The notes: generated from the letters alone by a model not told the origin. DNA of 64,000 bases from DASQYE01 sp035940775 (GCA_035940775.1 DASZEN010000046.1:62001-126000); one strand, 5' to 3'; numbered from the stretch's first letter, positions 36,860-46,574 are shown. A program made the numbers and translations.

Positions 36860-37738
36860 TTACCCGGAGGCCGCTCTATTAACCACCTGAAAGGCATAGT
36901 CTCCGACATCCGTGGCTTGCCCGTCGGGGGCCGTCCCGCTCAGCTTGATGCGGTAATCTCCCGTGGGCAGAAATTTCGCGGGGATTCTGAGGATTAATAG
37001 TCCGTCCGCGCCTTCGTTCTCTGCCTTCAGGTCGCCGATAACAAACACCTCCACGTTCTCGTCCGTCAGAAGCCGGGCCTGATAGCTCTGGAATCGTCCT
37101 CCGGTAAGCTCAAGCTTGAGCAGCAGTATGGTTGCGCTATCGTTGACGACGGCCCTTCTCATTTCGCCCGCGCCGCGAAAGATAGACGGCTTCAGGCTGA
37201 GTTCCTGGCTTGAGGTGGAGTGCTCCGGGACGTGTGGCGGCCGGTTGAGCTTTGCTATCTCCTGCTCCATGTTCGCGCGCTGCTTCTGGGAATAGGATTG
37301 TTGCCATCGCAAATTCCACATCTCGATGGCTCTCCACGAAACGTAAACCATGACGGAGAGCAGCAGGGCCGTCAACGGAAGGCCCACCTTTAACCTGTAC
37401 GGGACGAGAAAACTGGAAAGACGCTGCCACCAGTTGGCGGTGGCTGCTGCCTCCGAGACCGTTTCCTTCTCAAGGCGGTTTCGGATGGCCTGAGCGAAAT
37501 GGAACTTGCCGAGCCGTTCGGCGGTCGGAAGAAAGTGGCGCTCAAAGCTCTCCCGCTCGGTCTCGGAGAGCGCGTCGAATACATAATCATCGATCAGATG
37601 ATCCTGCTCTTTTGAAAGCTGTTCATTAAAATCTTTGTCTGAGAGAAGGCGCTCTTCGACCTGTACCTGCCGCCCTTCGTCCAGCTCTCCGAGCAGATAC
37701 TTTCTCAACAGCTCTTGTTTTCCGTTTTGTGGTTGCAT
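36860..37738 (-). CDS. Anti-sigma-like membrane protein (locus 2)
   Basis: A 292-residue protein; an in-frame TTG 36 bases earlier overlaps the sigma-factor stop (TTGA) and is an alternative start. Residues 1-85 match the anti-sigma-like N-terminus of the CHAT fusion in locus 1 (KYLLGELDEGRQVQVEERLL, HLIDDYVFDALSETERE, ERHFLPTAERLGK). A single TM segment (LPLTALLLSVMVYVSW, about 140-160) is followed by an extracytoplasmic beta-rich domain of about 125 residues. It is the presumed regulator of the ECF sigma factor encoded immediately upstream. The outer domain is the likely sensor; its ligand is unknown. Shared blocks identify it as a paralogue of the CHAT fusion's N-terminus. Confidence 0.8.
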   Translation of the reverse strand: MQPQNGKQELLRKYLLGELDEGRQVQVEERLLSDKDFNEQLSKEQDHLIDDYVFDALSETERESFERHFLPTAERLGKFHFAQAIRNRLEKETVSEAAATANWWQRLSSFLVPYRLKVGLPLTALLLSVMVYVSWRAIEMWNLRWQQSYSQKQRANMEQEIAKLNRPPHVPEHSTSSQELSLKPSIFRGAGEMRRAVVNDSATILLLKLELTGGRFQSYQARLLTDENVEVFVIGDLKAENEGADGLLILRIPAKFLPTGDYRIKLSGTAPDGQATDVGDYAFQVVNRAASG

Positions 37739-37770
37739 CAAAGCCACTGTGGGGTTGAGAATAAGCGCCT

Positions 37771-38361
37771 TCAATCTGTTATGACGTTCGGCTCCGTATT
37801 ATTACGTTTCCCGCTCTGTTCCAGGCATTGACGCATACATTTTTCCAGCGTCGCGCGGATACGATAAGCCCTCACGCGCAAGGCCCCCGACTTCAGTTTC
37901 ATCTGCTGGCCCAACTCCTTACGTAATACGATCTTCTCGCGCTTCTTCTCCCTGTAATAGTGCAGGATCAGTTTACGGTTCCTCGGCGTCAATTTCTCCA
38001 GACAGTAATCCAGGCACTCGTAGTATGGCTCAAGATCGGCGTTCGAGGCTGCCTGCGGAAACATCACGGCGGGCGGGCGGTTTTGTCTATGGTATTCCAT
38101 GAGCACGTTCCTCGCCACCCCGTGAAAATAACGCGCGGGCTCGCCCGTGTAGGTATCGGCCAGACTCTTCACTTTCCTGGCCACTCGGTTGATCGTCTCG
38201 TCGGCCAAATCCTCGGCCTCCGCGCACTTGCGATTGAGAAACATATTAATCAGCCCCTGGCGGATAATCTCATACTTCTCGCCTGCGCGCTGAAGGTCGC
38301 GGTCGAGCCAGGTCAACAGTTGGTCGAACTCCTCTTTGGTTACGTCCGGCGATGATTTCAT
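37771..38361 (-). CDS. ECF-type RNA polymerase sigma factor (locus 2)
   Basis: A 196-residue sigma-70 family protein, paralogue of the locus 1 sigma factor. Region 2 is EAEDLADETINRVARKVKSL and PARYFHGVARNVLMEYHRQ; region 4 is LTPRNRKLILHYYREKKREK followed by GALRVRAYRIRATLEKCM. It lies between the TPR-CHAT gene (70 bases upstream) and the anti-sigma-like gene on the same strand, so all three are probably one operon. Regulation by the anti-sigma-like protein downstream is the most likely mode. Its target promoters are not identifiable here. Confidence 0.9.
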   Translation of the reverse strand: MKSSPDVTKEEFDQLLTWLDRDLQRAGEKYEIIRQGLINMFLNRKCAEAEDLADETINRVARKVKSLADTYTGEPARYFHGVARNVLMEYHRQNRPPAVMFPQAASNADLEPYYECLDYCLEKLTPRNRKLILHYYREKKREKIVLRKELGQQMKLKSGALRVRAYRIRATLEKCMRQCLEQSGKRNNTEPNVITD

Positions 38362-38431
38362 TTAGAGATACGATTCCACCCGGTAATCGAAATTAATCGG
38401 CGGCCCAAAAAAAGTGAGAGGGAGCCAGACC

Positions 38432-41400
38432 TTAACCTCTTTCATATCTCTTCCGAAATAGCCAGAAGACACAGAGACCTGTAGCCAGTAAGATCGAGAC
38501 CGCTATGAAGATGAAGTGCGAGTTTTGACTCTCGTCCTTTACCGCGTTGAAATGCTGGTTGTATTCGCCTTGCAGGACAAAGGCGGCCCAGAAAAAGGGG
38601 GTGCGCCAGCGCTCCTGCTTCCACATCTCCATCTTGGCCGCCCTGAGCGCCGCCGCTGGCGACAATCCGTCTTTCAGCAGCGCGCTATAAAAATGGTTCA
38701 TCAGCTCGGCGGTGGCCTCGTCATCGACTTTCCATAGACTGGCGACTACGCTTTTAGACCCCGCGTACATGAAGCCGCGCGTTAAGCTGACGAGGCCCTC
38801 GCCGCGAATGTCCCTACCGAGCCCGGAGCGACACGTGCTCAGTACGATCAAGTCCGTGTGCAAGTCCAGATTGTATATATCATGAAGGCGCAGGAAGCCT
38901 TTCTGAGAATTGCCGTGTTCGTCTACGAGAGACAGGATGATGCCGGACAACTCCGGATGCTCGCTGTCGAGGACTCCGTGCGTCGCGAAATGCAGGATGC
39001 GATACTGGCCCAGGTCGGCGTCGAGCACCCGCTCGCGACTCGCCTCAAAGCCCGTGGCCATCATCCCCTGCGCGCGAGGCGTGACCGCCATTATCGCCTC
39101 TGCTTCGCGATGCGTGGACGGAAGGCGCGGTATGTTCAGGGAATCCGTTTGCCCGTCCATGCCCCTGAGGGCGCGATGCAGGTAGGCATCATTCTCGTGT
39201 TTGGCGGCCGACTCGTCGCCAATCGATCTGGCGATAACGCGCGGGTCATCTTTATCGAATACGGGGTCGGCCAGTACGGCGATCATCTTTGCGGGAGGCG
39301 CGGGCTGGCCCTTCTCATATCGCAGGGCCAACAGGATCAGCGCCGAGGGCAACCCTACTATCTCGTGATTAAAAAAGAGGGGCTCCGGTTGATCGGCGCG
39401 TAGAGAGGCGCGAATCGGGGGCGCGCCCTGCGGGTTCATGACGGCGGGCGCGGGTAACGCCTCAAACGGAATATTCTGTAGGAAACCGTCGCTTACGATC
39501 AACAAACGCCTGGCATTGAGTTGACCGGCCACAGGCCCGAGCAGCATTTGGCTGAGCGCGGCCGCTTGTTGCCAGTAGGCCGCGTCCGCCTCCCTAATCA
39601 ACTCTTCGCGTCGCGAGGGCGGTTGGTCGCTTATTGACTGGCGCGCGGTCAGCAGCTCGTAAACTTTGCGCGCGGCGTTCTCAATCGTCAGGCGGTCGGG
39701 CAACTCGTAACTCTTCAAACCGTCGGCGCTCAATGCCCATAAATAGCTGCGCTCATCACCGAGGGCGAACTCCAGTAGCAGAGTATCATCGGCCTCGACT
39801 TCGCGCTGAATATCCTCCACCTGTAGCAGATCGGGTTGGGTGAGAGCGGCGTAGCGCGGAATCTGCTCTCTGATGCGCGAGCGCACCTCCTGATATTCAA
39901 TCGTCAGGGCTCGAATCTCCCGGTCTATCTCTACGGCCTGCGCCTCCGCCTGCTTGCCGTCGCTGACCAGTCGCATCTTGTACTCGGCGCGGGCGTCGAG
40001 CTTCTGCTGTAGTTCTCGCTCCTGGTCTAAAAGCGCGGAACGAGCGCCATGATGAAGCTCGGCCCTTTCCTCGCTCAGCGATTCGAGCAGTGAACGGGCG
40101 CGCGCCTTCTCGCTCGCAAGCAGCGCGGCGGCAGCGAAACCTCCTTCGGGGTGCTGGCCGTCGAGGCGCATCAAAAGGTCTATGTAAAGCTCGTAATGCT
40201 GGTGAACCGAGGCGAAGTAGGAGGTGCGCAACTCTTCGTTGGTGACCTTCGTGCGCATGGTCTCGATGATTTCGATCGATTCTTTAACCAGCGAGAGCGC
40301 CTGGTTGAGGTTACCCCGATCTCGTTCGGCCCGTGCGATGTTGAATAAGGCGAGGGCTTCTCCGCGACGATCCTGCGCCGCGCGCATCAGCGGCAACGCC
40401 CGCCTGTGGTATTCGAGCGCCTTCTGCTTCTCGCCCGCCTCCGCATAGATGTAGCCGATGTTGCTCAGCGTGTAGGCATGGCCTCTACGATTCCCCAGAC
40501 GGCTGTAAAGCCTGAGCACCAGTCGGAACTGTTCGAGCGCCTTCTGCTTCTCGCCTTTGGCGTTGTATATCATGCCGATGCCCTTAAGCACGTGCGCCTC
40601 GATGGCGCGGTCGCCCACCTCGCGGCTGAGTTCCAGGCTCTGTCTGTAGTTGTCGAGCGCGCGATCAATCTCGCCCGTCTGGTACAGGATTCTGCCGACG
40701 CAGTATTTACCGAGCGATGCGAAATCACGATTGCCGATTCGCTCATTGACGCGCAGGGCCTGTTCGTAGTTGTCCAGCGCCGCCTCGTACTCATTCAAAT
40801 CCTCGTAGACCTGTGCGATGCCGTTGAGCGATGCGGCCTCGCCCTGATAGTTACGCATCGCTCGAAAGAAGCTCACGGCCTGTTTGTGCAGGTCGAGCGC
40901 CTTCTGTTTTTCGCCGAGGAAGGAGTGGATTCCGCCGAGAGCCGTCTGCGCCAGGGCAACGCCGCGCAGGTCGTTCGTAGCCTGCCAGAGCCCGAGCGAT
41001 AACTCGTAATGCGACGCAGCCTTTTGCAGGTCGCCCAGATCGTTGAACGAATAGCCCAGGTTGAGATGGGCCAGGGCTTCTCCGCGGCGGTCGCCCACGG
41101 AAGACCATAACACGAGCGCGCGCTCGAAAAATTCCAGCGATTTCTGTAGGTCGCTGAGCGAGTAGTAAATCTCTCCCAGGCTGTTGAGCGCGCGGGCCTC
41201 GGCGCCTTTGTATTCAACGCTTCGGTCGGTTGTTCCCATCCCTTCGATGTAGTCCAGGACTCGCGTCGCGTAGCGACGGGCCTTCGGATTATCGCCCAGA
41301 TAGATGTAAACGTAACCTATATTATTGAGCGCAGCGATCCTTCCATGCTGGTCGCCGACGCTCTCGCTGAGCGCCAGCGATTTCTCATAATAATCCAGGG

Positions 41401-41755
41401 CTTGAGCGTACTCGCTCAGTATATAGTGGACATCGCCTATGCTATTGAGCGCCCCGGCGGCCTTCGTCCGCTCATTAACGGATTCCCAACGTCGCGAGGC
41501 TTCCCTATATTTCTCTATCGCCGCGCGTTGCGACGGCTCGTCCCAGCGCCCGCGCAACTCTTCAGCCCCGGCAAAGGCAGTCGCGGCAAGCGCGTACTCC
41601 TGTTGCTGCTCGGTGGCGGCGCTTATCTCCAGGGCCTGCAAAGCTTGAGACCCGTCCGCACGGCCATATGTTAGAAGAAGGCCCGCGATGAAATACAGGG
41701 CGAGGCGTTTTCGTGAGGCGCTTAATATAGCAACAGAGTACTTGCCGCTTTTCAT
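38432..41755 (-). CDS. Exported TPR-CHAT protease with C-terminal TM anchor
   Basis: An 1107-residue protein with a signal peptide (KRLALYFIAGLLLTYG), about nine TPR units with the repeated pattern ALNNIGYVYIYLG...A..YYEKSLAL (about 85-500), a coiled-coil linker, and a CHAT domain with the dyad His926 (HFATHG) and Cys975 (LSTCRSG). A TM segment (FIFIAVSILLATGLCVFWLF) sits at the very end. The CHAT domain should therefore lie outside the cytoplasm, as in the fused protein of locus 1. It starts the putative operon containing the ECF sigma factor and anti-sigma-like genes. Substrate unknown. Confidence 0.88.
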   Translation of the reverse strand: MKSGKYSVAILSASRKRLALYFIAGLLLTYGRADGSQALQALEISAATEQQQEYALAATAFAGAEELRGRWDEPSQRAAIEKYREASRRWESVNERTKAAGALNSIGDVHYILSEYAQALDYYEKSLALSESVGDQHGRIAALNNIGYVYIYLGDNPKARRYATRVLDYIEGMGTTDRSVEYKGAEARALNSLGEIYYSLSDLQKSLEFFERALVLWSSVGDRRGEALAHLNLGYSFNDLGDLQKAASHYELSLGLWQATNDLRGVALAQTALGGIHSFLGEKQKALDLHKQAVSFFRAMRNYQGEAASLNGIAQVYEDLNEYEAALDNYEQALRVNERIGNRDFASLGKYCVGRILYQTGEIDRALDNYRQSLELSREVGDRAIEAHVLKGIGMIYNAKGEKQKALEQFRLVLRLYSRLGNRRGHAYTLSNIGYIYAEAGEKQKALEYHRRALPLMRAAQDRRGEALALFNIARAERDRGNLNQALSLVKESIEIIETMRTKVTNEELRTSYFASVHQHYELYIDLLMRLDGQHPEGGFAAAALLASEKARARSLLESLSEERAELHHGARSALLDQERELQQKLDARAEYKMRLVSDGKQAEAQAVEIDREIRALTIEYQEVRSRIREQIPRYAALTQPDLLQVEDIQREVEADDTLLLEFALGDERSYLWALSADGLKSYELPDRLTIENAARKVYELLTARQSISDQPPSRREELIREADAAYWQQAAALSQMLLGPVAGQLNARRLLIVSDGFLQNIPFEALPAPAVMNPQGAPPIRASLRADQPEPLFFNHEIVGLPSALILLALRYEKGQPAPPAKMIAVLADPVFDKDDPRVIARSIGDESAAKHENDAYLHRALRGMDGQTDSLNIPRLPSTHREAEAIMAVTPRAQGMMATGFEASRERVLDADLGQYRILHFATHGVLDSEHPELSGIILSLVDEHGNSQKGFLRLHDIYNLDLHTDLIVLSTCRSGLGRDIRGEGLVSLTRGFMYAGSKSVVASLWKVDDEATAELMNHFYSALLKDGLSPAAALRAAKMEMWKQERWRTPFFWAAFVLQGEYNQHFNAVKDESQNSHFIFIAVSILLATGLCVFWLFRKRYERG

Positions 41756-42250
41756 CTTGAGCCTTTACCCATCGAAGTTTGGTGCGAGATTGATAGGTTG
41801 AAAACGCAAAGGTTCCGGGTCGGGACAGAGCGAGACAGGTGTATGGTTAAGTTAAGCACGCTCTACAGCACCTTTATTTATCACGCAAAGGGTAAGAGAT
41901 TCAATGTTATGAGAGACGAGGGGCAGGCGAAGGCGAGCCGGTGGCGCTACAAAATCCGGGATTGGTCGATCAGCCATTCCGAAAAGGATGCCGGATAAAC
42001 TTTTCGGGGCCTGTTTCTTAACGGAGCCCTCTGAATGGAGCGCCCCGGCCGGGGAAGGGAATCGGAAGAATTACAGTCGAGCCGCGGCCGGAAAACCTCT
42101 GCTCCCGATTCCAGGTATGCCCTAAAGACTCTAACGCAGCAGGGGTGAGTGCGTTCGCGCTCATCCATGCTGCGTTAGAGGGTGGGGTGAGGATGCAGGC
42201 CGCTTTTTCGGCTTCGATAACTTAAGACCCGCTTACCCGTTCAACTCCTT
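41756..42250. other. Intergenic region upstream of the TPR-CHAT operon
   Basis: Nearly 500 bases with no convincing gene; a 66-residue plus-strand frame starts without a Shine-Dalgarno and has no recognisable features. It contains the hairpin at 42129-42180 and presumably the promoter of the sigma/CHAT operon near 41760-41900. Confidence 0.4.
42129..42180. terminator. Long hairpin with 13-bp outer stem
   Basis: CTCTAACGCAGCA pairs perfectly with TGCTGCGTTAGAG, and the inner sequence (TGAGTGCG-TTCG-CGCTCA) pairs again around a TTCG loop. It lies downstream of the small minus-strand protein at 42251-42421 and is probably its terminator, although no T-tract follows. Confidence 0.5.
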
Positions 42251-42421
42251 TTACGCCTCGTTAGCGGTCGGGCTCTTTGGCGTTTCCTTGTCGGGTCGAT
42301 TACCACCCGCGCCTGAGGGGGACGGGGTCGGCTCGTTGCCTTTTGATTTGTCGTAGGTTCCGCCGCGCTGTTGCTGTCCCTCACCGCCCTCTTTCGTGCG
42401 GCTCACATTTTCCTCTGCCAT
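42251..42421 (-). CDS. Small hydrophilic protein of unknown function
   Basis: A 56-residue frame with a textbook ribosome-binding site (AAAGGAGAAAGG directly before the ATG). The protein begins MAEENVSRTKEGGEGQQQRG and continues with a Pro/Gly/Lys/Glu-rich, apparently disordered tail (PTPSPSGAGGNRPDK). It resembles no family I know. The strong Shine-Dalgarno and the hairpin downstream support expression; the low-complexity composition is typical of small stress-related or disordered bacterial proteins. Confidence 0.6.
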   Translation of the reverse strand: MAEENVSRTKEGGEGQQQRGGTYDKSKGNEPTPSPSGAGGNRPDKETPKSPTANEA

Positions 42422-42436
42422 AACCTTTCTCCTTTC

Positions 42437-42733
42437 TTAGAGTTTGTCTCCGGCAAGCCGTAAGAATCTCTTTCGCATGTTCCGTTGATGAATTGCCCGA
42501 AGCGCATTCACAGCCGCCTCATAAAGGCTATAAAGCCTTTGCGTGGAGATGATACGGCGTCTCATAGCGCCCACGCGCATGGCTTCATCTACAAAGAAAG
42601 CATGCATGCTGAATTTCCACTCTTCACTAACTAATGATCTTGGCGCTGTAAACGTTACCTGTAGCCGGAGAGCCGAAAATCCCCGTCGAACAGCCTCGGC
42701 CGCCGGGCGTAACGTTTCAGAGACCGGCTTCAT
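42437..42733 (-). CDS. Possible small protein, weakly supported
   Basis: A frame of 98 residues from MKPVSETLRPAAEAVRRGF, ending 15 bases before the ribosome-binding region of the small protein downstream; a 117-residue version starts further upstream. The sequence is mixed and alpha-helical by eye, with an Arg-rich end (MRKRFLRLAGDKL), and no family is recognised. No clear Shine-Dalgarno precedes the ATG. It is divergent from the TIR-HEAT gene, so this stretch could instead be that gene's promoter region. Confidence 0.3.
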   Translation of the reverse strand: MKPVSETLRPAAEAVRRGFSALRLQVTFTAPRSLVSEEWKFSMHAFFVDEAMRVGAMRRRIISTQRLYSLYEAAVNALRAIHQRNMRKRFLRLAGDKL

Positions 42734-42823
42734 AGCAATGTAGAGAACTGCATTTGGCGGGCGGAGCACATACTTCGAGGCGGGAAGCAAAGCTCATTGC
42801 GCATAACCTACGGAGCACACGGC

Positions 42824-45800
42824 ATGGAACTCGGCTTGGACGTGACAGAACAACTGGAAGACTTTGAGCAGTTGGAAACGACTGAGGAGCCGGAGGCAGC
42901 CGATGAAGAACAGGAAGAGAGCGAAAAGCCGCCTTCAATCTTCATCAGCTACAATCAGAACCCGAACGATGAGCGTGTCGCCGCGCAGATATACGGAGCT
43001 TTGAGCCAGCACTACGAGGTTTTTCTGGACAAGGCGATCACTCCCGGCGCGGATTACGAAAAGCTGGCCGGGGATTGGCTCGAACGCACGGATTTCATAA
43101 TCGTTCTGGTCTCGGCCGAGTCCGTTAATAGCCAGTTCGTGCTGGCGGAGCTTGAGACCGCCTACGAACGCTACAAGCAATACGGGCGACCGAACGTGAT
43201 TCCGGTTCGCATCGCTTACGCGGGCCCTTACAGTCTTCGCCTGAGAGCCTACATAAGTCGTTTCCAGGCCATCTTCTGGGACAATCAGGATTTCAACGGC
43301 CTCATCGAAAAACTACAGGCGGCGCTCAGCAATAAGCCTTCTCTGCCCATCTCAAAATCTTTGATCGTCGGCCTCGACGGCCTGCTCGTCAGCGCCAACC
43401 GGCGGGCCCGCATGGCCGAGACGTTCGTCGCGCCGCCGGAGCTTAACGCGGCGGGCGAGCTGTTGCGCGCCAGGAAGCTGCTGTGGGTGACGGGCGACGC
43501 GGACGTTAGAAATTACGTCGCGCTCTCGATGGCGGCGCGTGAGAAGGCGGAATCCTTGTTCGAGGTCACGAGGTCTCGAAAGTGGTCGGAGATAAATAAT
43601 ACGGGGGTGGAAGACTCGGCGATACTCCTGCGCGACACCTTGCCCGCGACACACTTTAACGAGGCCACCGCTGGCGAAGAGTTGCAGGGCCTGCGGGCGC
43701 TCATAGAGCGCAACAACGTCATCATCGCCACCACCTCGCCGGAGGATTTCGAGCAGGCGCAGCAGGAGATGCGCCGCTATGAGTTTAAGGACTACGAGCA
43801 ACTGAGGGTCACTCGCAACTCCTACGATCACGAAGCAAAACTGCGTATCTTCGGCAATACTCTGGAATTTTCATTCCACGTCGGGGACATCAACGGCGAA
43901 CAATATGATTGGGCGAGCGATTTGCTGAAGGGTTCGGAGGAGACTGCGGCCCCGGACGTGGCCGAGAAGCAGGGCGGAGCTGCGAGGGGCGCGGAGCGCG
44001 TAAGACGCGAGTGCCGGAGCAGGTTCCAGGAGATCATTAAGAAGTGGTCGCCGTCCGACATAGAGCGTTTCATCACGCTCAGCCTGCCGCAGGTAGAAAG
44101 GCTCGGTGATGTCGCCAAGCTCCTACAGCGCAACGCCGCAGTGGAGGACGAGGTTCACTCCTGGTTCCTTTCCCTGGACGACGCGACGAGGTGCTTCCTG
44201 TTGGCCCTCGCCATCTTCCCCGAACTGGATGACGACCGGCTGTGGGACAAATATAAGCAGATCGTTAATGAGCTGCGACGCCTCGACCCGCATCTGCCGC
44301 TCGTGCCCTTCGGCATCTGCCGCCAGCGCGCGGCCCCTTACGTCTCAACGGAGGGCTCCATCTATGTCGTCGACGAGCGTGTGGCGGAAGCCATCAGGCA
44401 GGAGGTGGCGAAAAGCTATCGAGAGTATTTCATAGAGTTGACCGAGCGGCTAAAGGAATGGTCTGTGCCTCCGGGGCGCAATCCTCAAACGCAGGAACTC
44501 GACAAGCAGCGCAAAGAAAGGATCGAAGAGGGCAGGGACGTGCGCCTCGCCGTCGCTCGCATGGTCGGCGTCGTCGCCCGGCTCGGGCTCGACGATCTGC
44601 TTGAGATTCTTGATTACTGGGCGACCGACCCTAACTATCACATCCGGCAGGCGGTCGCCGTCGCGCTCGGGCAAACGGCGCGGAGTCAAACCGGGGTTAC
44701 TCATGCGCTGAATCTGCTTGAGAAATGGTGTCTCGATGTTACGTCGGTCGGCCCCACGCAGCGGCGCGCCTGGGCCGCGACGATTGCCCTGGGCAGTATC
44801 GTATCGCCTGACTCGGAACCGTTCGTGATCTTCAGGGCGATCAACTGCCTCAATCGTTTGACGAGGATCAGCCGTGGGAACGTCAGGTTCTACGTCTCCA
44901 TCACTATGAAGCAACTGGCGCGAAACGTACGGCTGCCATTCATCTCGAACCTTTTGAGACGACTGGCCTCCGATGAAAAGCCCGAAGTGAGAATCAACAT
45001 CGCCGAGGCTTTGAACAGGGCGCGCGCCTTTGAAAAATCGTTCCCACAGGGGGAAACGGAGACCGGGGACAAAACCGCCACGCAGAAGCTGCTCGATGAG
45101 TGGGCGCTCTCGACCGACGCCAACCTGCGCTGGGTGGCCCTCTGTTGCGTGCTCACCAACCGCGAGGGCTCGAATCCAAAGGTTGCGCAGGGAGCCGCGG
45201 CGGTGCAGGCTGACAAATACAGTAAGCTACAGGAACTGCTCGAATACGATGCTACGGGGGCGACTCTCGCCAGCATCTTCAGCGAAACCATAAAACACGT
45301 ACATCATGGCGAGGTTCTGACGGAGGCGTTCAGGCAGCTAGTGCTCGGGGCTCAGGGTAAGGCGTGGAGCAATCTGTCGGCGGGTTTGGCGAGTATCCCC
45401 TTCAATCAACTGGATCGAAAGCTGCTCTCACAACTGCGCTCCTCCGGCACGCCGTTGCTGGAAGAGAGAGTGATAGAGATACGGCGAGACGTATTAAGCC
45501 AAAAACTACAGGCCCCGGAACATTTCCTGAACACCCTGAAAGAATGGCTCAACCAGGAACACGTGCGACTCGAAGTATACAGGTCGCTGGAATTACTGCT
45601 CGACGAGGAGCCTGAAGGGTACAGGCAGCAGGCTCTGGCGGCGCTCGCCGACTGTTTTACGCAGGATCAAAAGGGCGTGAGCGACTTGCTGGGCAGGTTG
45701 GAGGCGATGGCTCCGTCGTTTTTCGCTCCCTTGTCACGCGACGTGCGCTACGAGTCCATGAAAAGGTTGCTGCATGACCCGACCGCATTGATCGGCGTCG

Positions 45801-46342
45801 CCAATGAAGGTCTGGAACGCGCCGAGACGTTTGCCGCCATGCGCGCGACGCTCGAGAAGTTGTCGCAGAACCGGCCTCAAGGCTATCGCGGAGAGCTTTT
45901 TCAAGCCCTCGCCTATGGCTTCGAGCTTCAGCCCCTAGCCGTAAAATCATTGCTCTCGAAGTTAGACGCATCCGGCAGCATTGTTCTTCGCCAGGCGGCA
46001 CACGATTTCAGATACAGGCTGCTCGAAGGCAGCCTCGCCGCGCCGTTCACTCTACTGTCTATGTTGACGAGCGAGATGGCCGAGCCGGAGCGGCAGGCGG
46101 ATACGCTCAGCCTGCTCAATCAACTGGCCGCGCCCGAGCCGCAGGGGAAAAGAGACGCGCTCGTCCGATCACTGGCCAGGGCCAGAGCCCTGCAACAGCC
46201 CACGGTCGATGCCCTGTTGTCGCATCCGTCAATGCAGAACCGGACTCACCTTGCCGCTCTCGCGCGGGAAGTAAAACGCGCCGCCTTCCTGGGAAAGATC
46301 ACTCCGAAGTTTGTCACGAGGCTTTTTACCAGGCGGCATTAA
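42824..46342 (+). CDS. TIR-domain protein with degenerate NTPase-like middle and HEAT-like repeats
   Basis: A 1172-residue protein; the ATG after CGGAG is favoured over a TTG nine codons upstream. An acidic N-terminal tail precedes a TIR domain at about 38-170 (SIFISYNQNPNDE, then DFIIVLVSAESVNSQFVLAE, with Glu109 in the catalytic-Glu position). Residues about 200-400 resemble a STAND-type core (ARKLLWVTGDADVRNYVALS) but the phosphate-binding loop lacks the Lys-Ser/Thr of a working Walker A. From about 580 to the end there are helical HEAT-like repeats (VRLAVARMVGVVARL, QAVAVALGQTARS, EVRINIAEALNRAR). It stands first in the ubiquitin-like/caspase gene run. A sensor-scaffold with a TIR effector is the natural reading. 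Confidence 0.8.
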   Translation: MELGLDVTEQLEDFEQLETTEEPEAADEEQEESEKPPSIFISYNQNPNDERVAAQIYGALSQHYEVFLDKAITPGADYEKLAGDWLERTDFIIVLVSAESVNSQFVLAELETAYERYKQYGRPNVIPVRIAYAGPYSLRLRAYISRFQAIFWDNQDFNGLIEKLQAALSNKPSLPISKSLIVGLDGLLVSANRRARMAETFVAPPELNAAGELLRARKLLWVTGDADVRNYVALSMAAREKAESLFEVTRSRKWSEINNTGVEDSAILLRDTLPATHFNEATAGEELQGLRALIERNNVIIATTSPEDFEQAQQEMRRYEFKDYEQLRVTRNSYDHEAKLRIFGNTLEFSFHVGDINGEQYDWASDLLKGSEETAAPDVAEKQGGAARGAERVRRECRSRFQEIIKKWSPSDIERFITLSLPQVERLGDVAKLLQRNAAVEDEVHSWFLSLDDATRCFLLALAIFPELDDDRLWDKYKQIVNELRRLDPHLPLVPFGICRQRAAPYVSTEGSIYVVDERVAEAIRQEVAKSYREYFIELTERLKEWSVPPGRNPQTQELDKQRKERIEEGRDVRLAVARMVGVVARLGLDDLLEILDYWATDPNYHIRQAVAVALGQTARSQTGVTHALNLLEKWCLDVTSVGPTQRRAWAATIALGSIVSPDSEPFVIFRAINCLNRLTRISRGNVRFYVSITMKQLARNVRLPFISNLLRRLASDEKPEVRINIAEALNRARAFEKSFPQGETETGDKTATQKLLDEWALSTDANLRWVALCCVLTNREGSNPKVAQGAAAVQADKYSKLQELLEYDATGATLASIFSETIKHVHHGEVLTEAFRQLVLGAQGKAWSNLSAGLASIPFNQLDRKLLSQLRSSGTPLLEERVIEIRRDVLSQKLQAPEHFLNTLKEWLNQEHVRLEVYRSLELLLDEEPEGYRQQALAALADCFTQDQKGVSDLLGRLEAMAPSFFAPLSRDVRYESMKRLLHDPTALIGVANEGLERAETFAAMRATLEKLSQNRPQGYRGELFQALAYGFELQPLAVKSLLSKLDASGSIVLRQAAHDFRYRLLEGSLAAPFTLLSMLTSEMAEPERQADTLSLLNQLAAPEPQGKRDALVRSLARARALQQPTVDALLSHPSMQNRTHLAALAREVKRAAFLGKITPKFVTRLFTRRH

Positions 46343-46574
46343 AGCGTTTATCGCTGAAACCACATCTTCATCGAAATTCATTTTCGGGGACGTAACATTT
46401 ACCTCGATAGCCTCATAGCTAATGGGAAAGTACGGTGAGAGCCATTTTGTTTCGTCGTCGGTGGACTATCGAAAAGGGTGTCGCAGCATGTTTCAAAGCC
46501 GCCGCTTCGGGGCTCGAAATGGGTTGAAAGTGAGGGAGGAGCGAGTCACAAAGCCGATTCGGTGATGAATCATC

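Noticed and set aside
41798..41998. A 66-residue plus-strand frame upstream of the TPR-CHAT gene
   Set aside because: No ribosome-binding site or homologous features; located in the probable promoter region.
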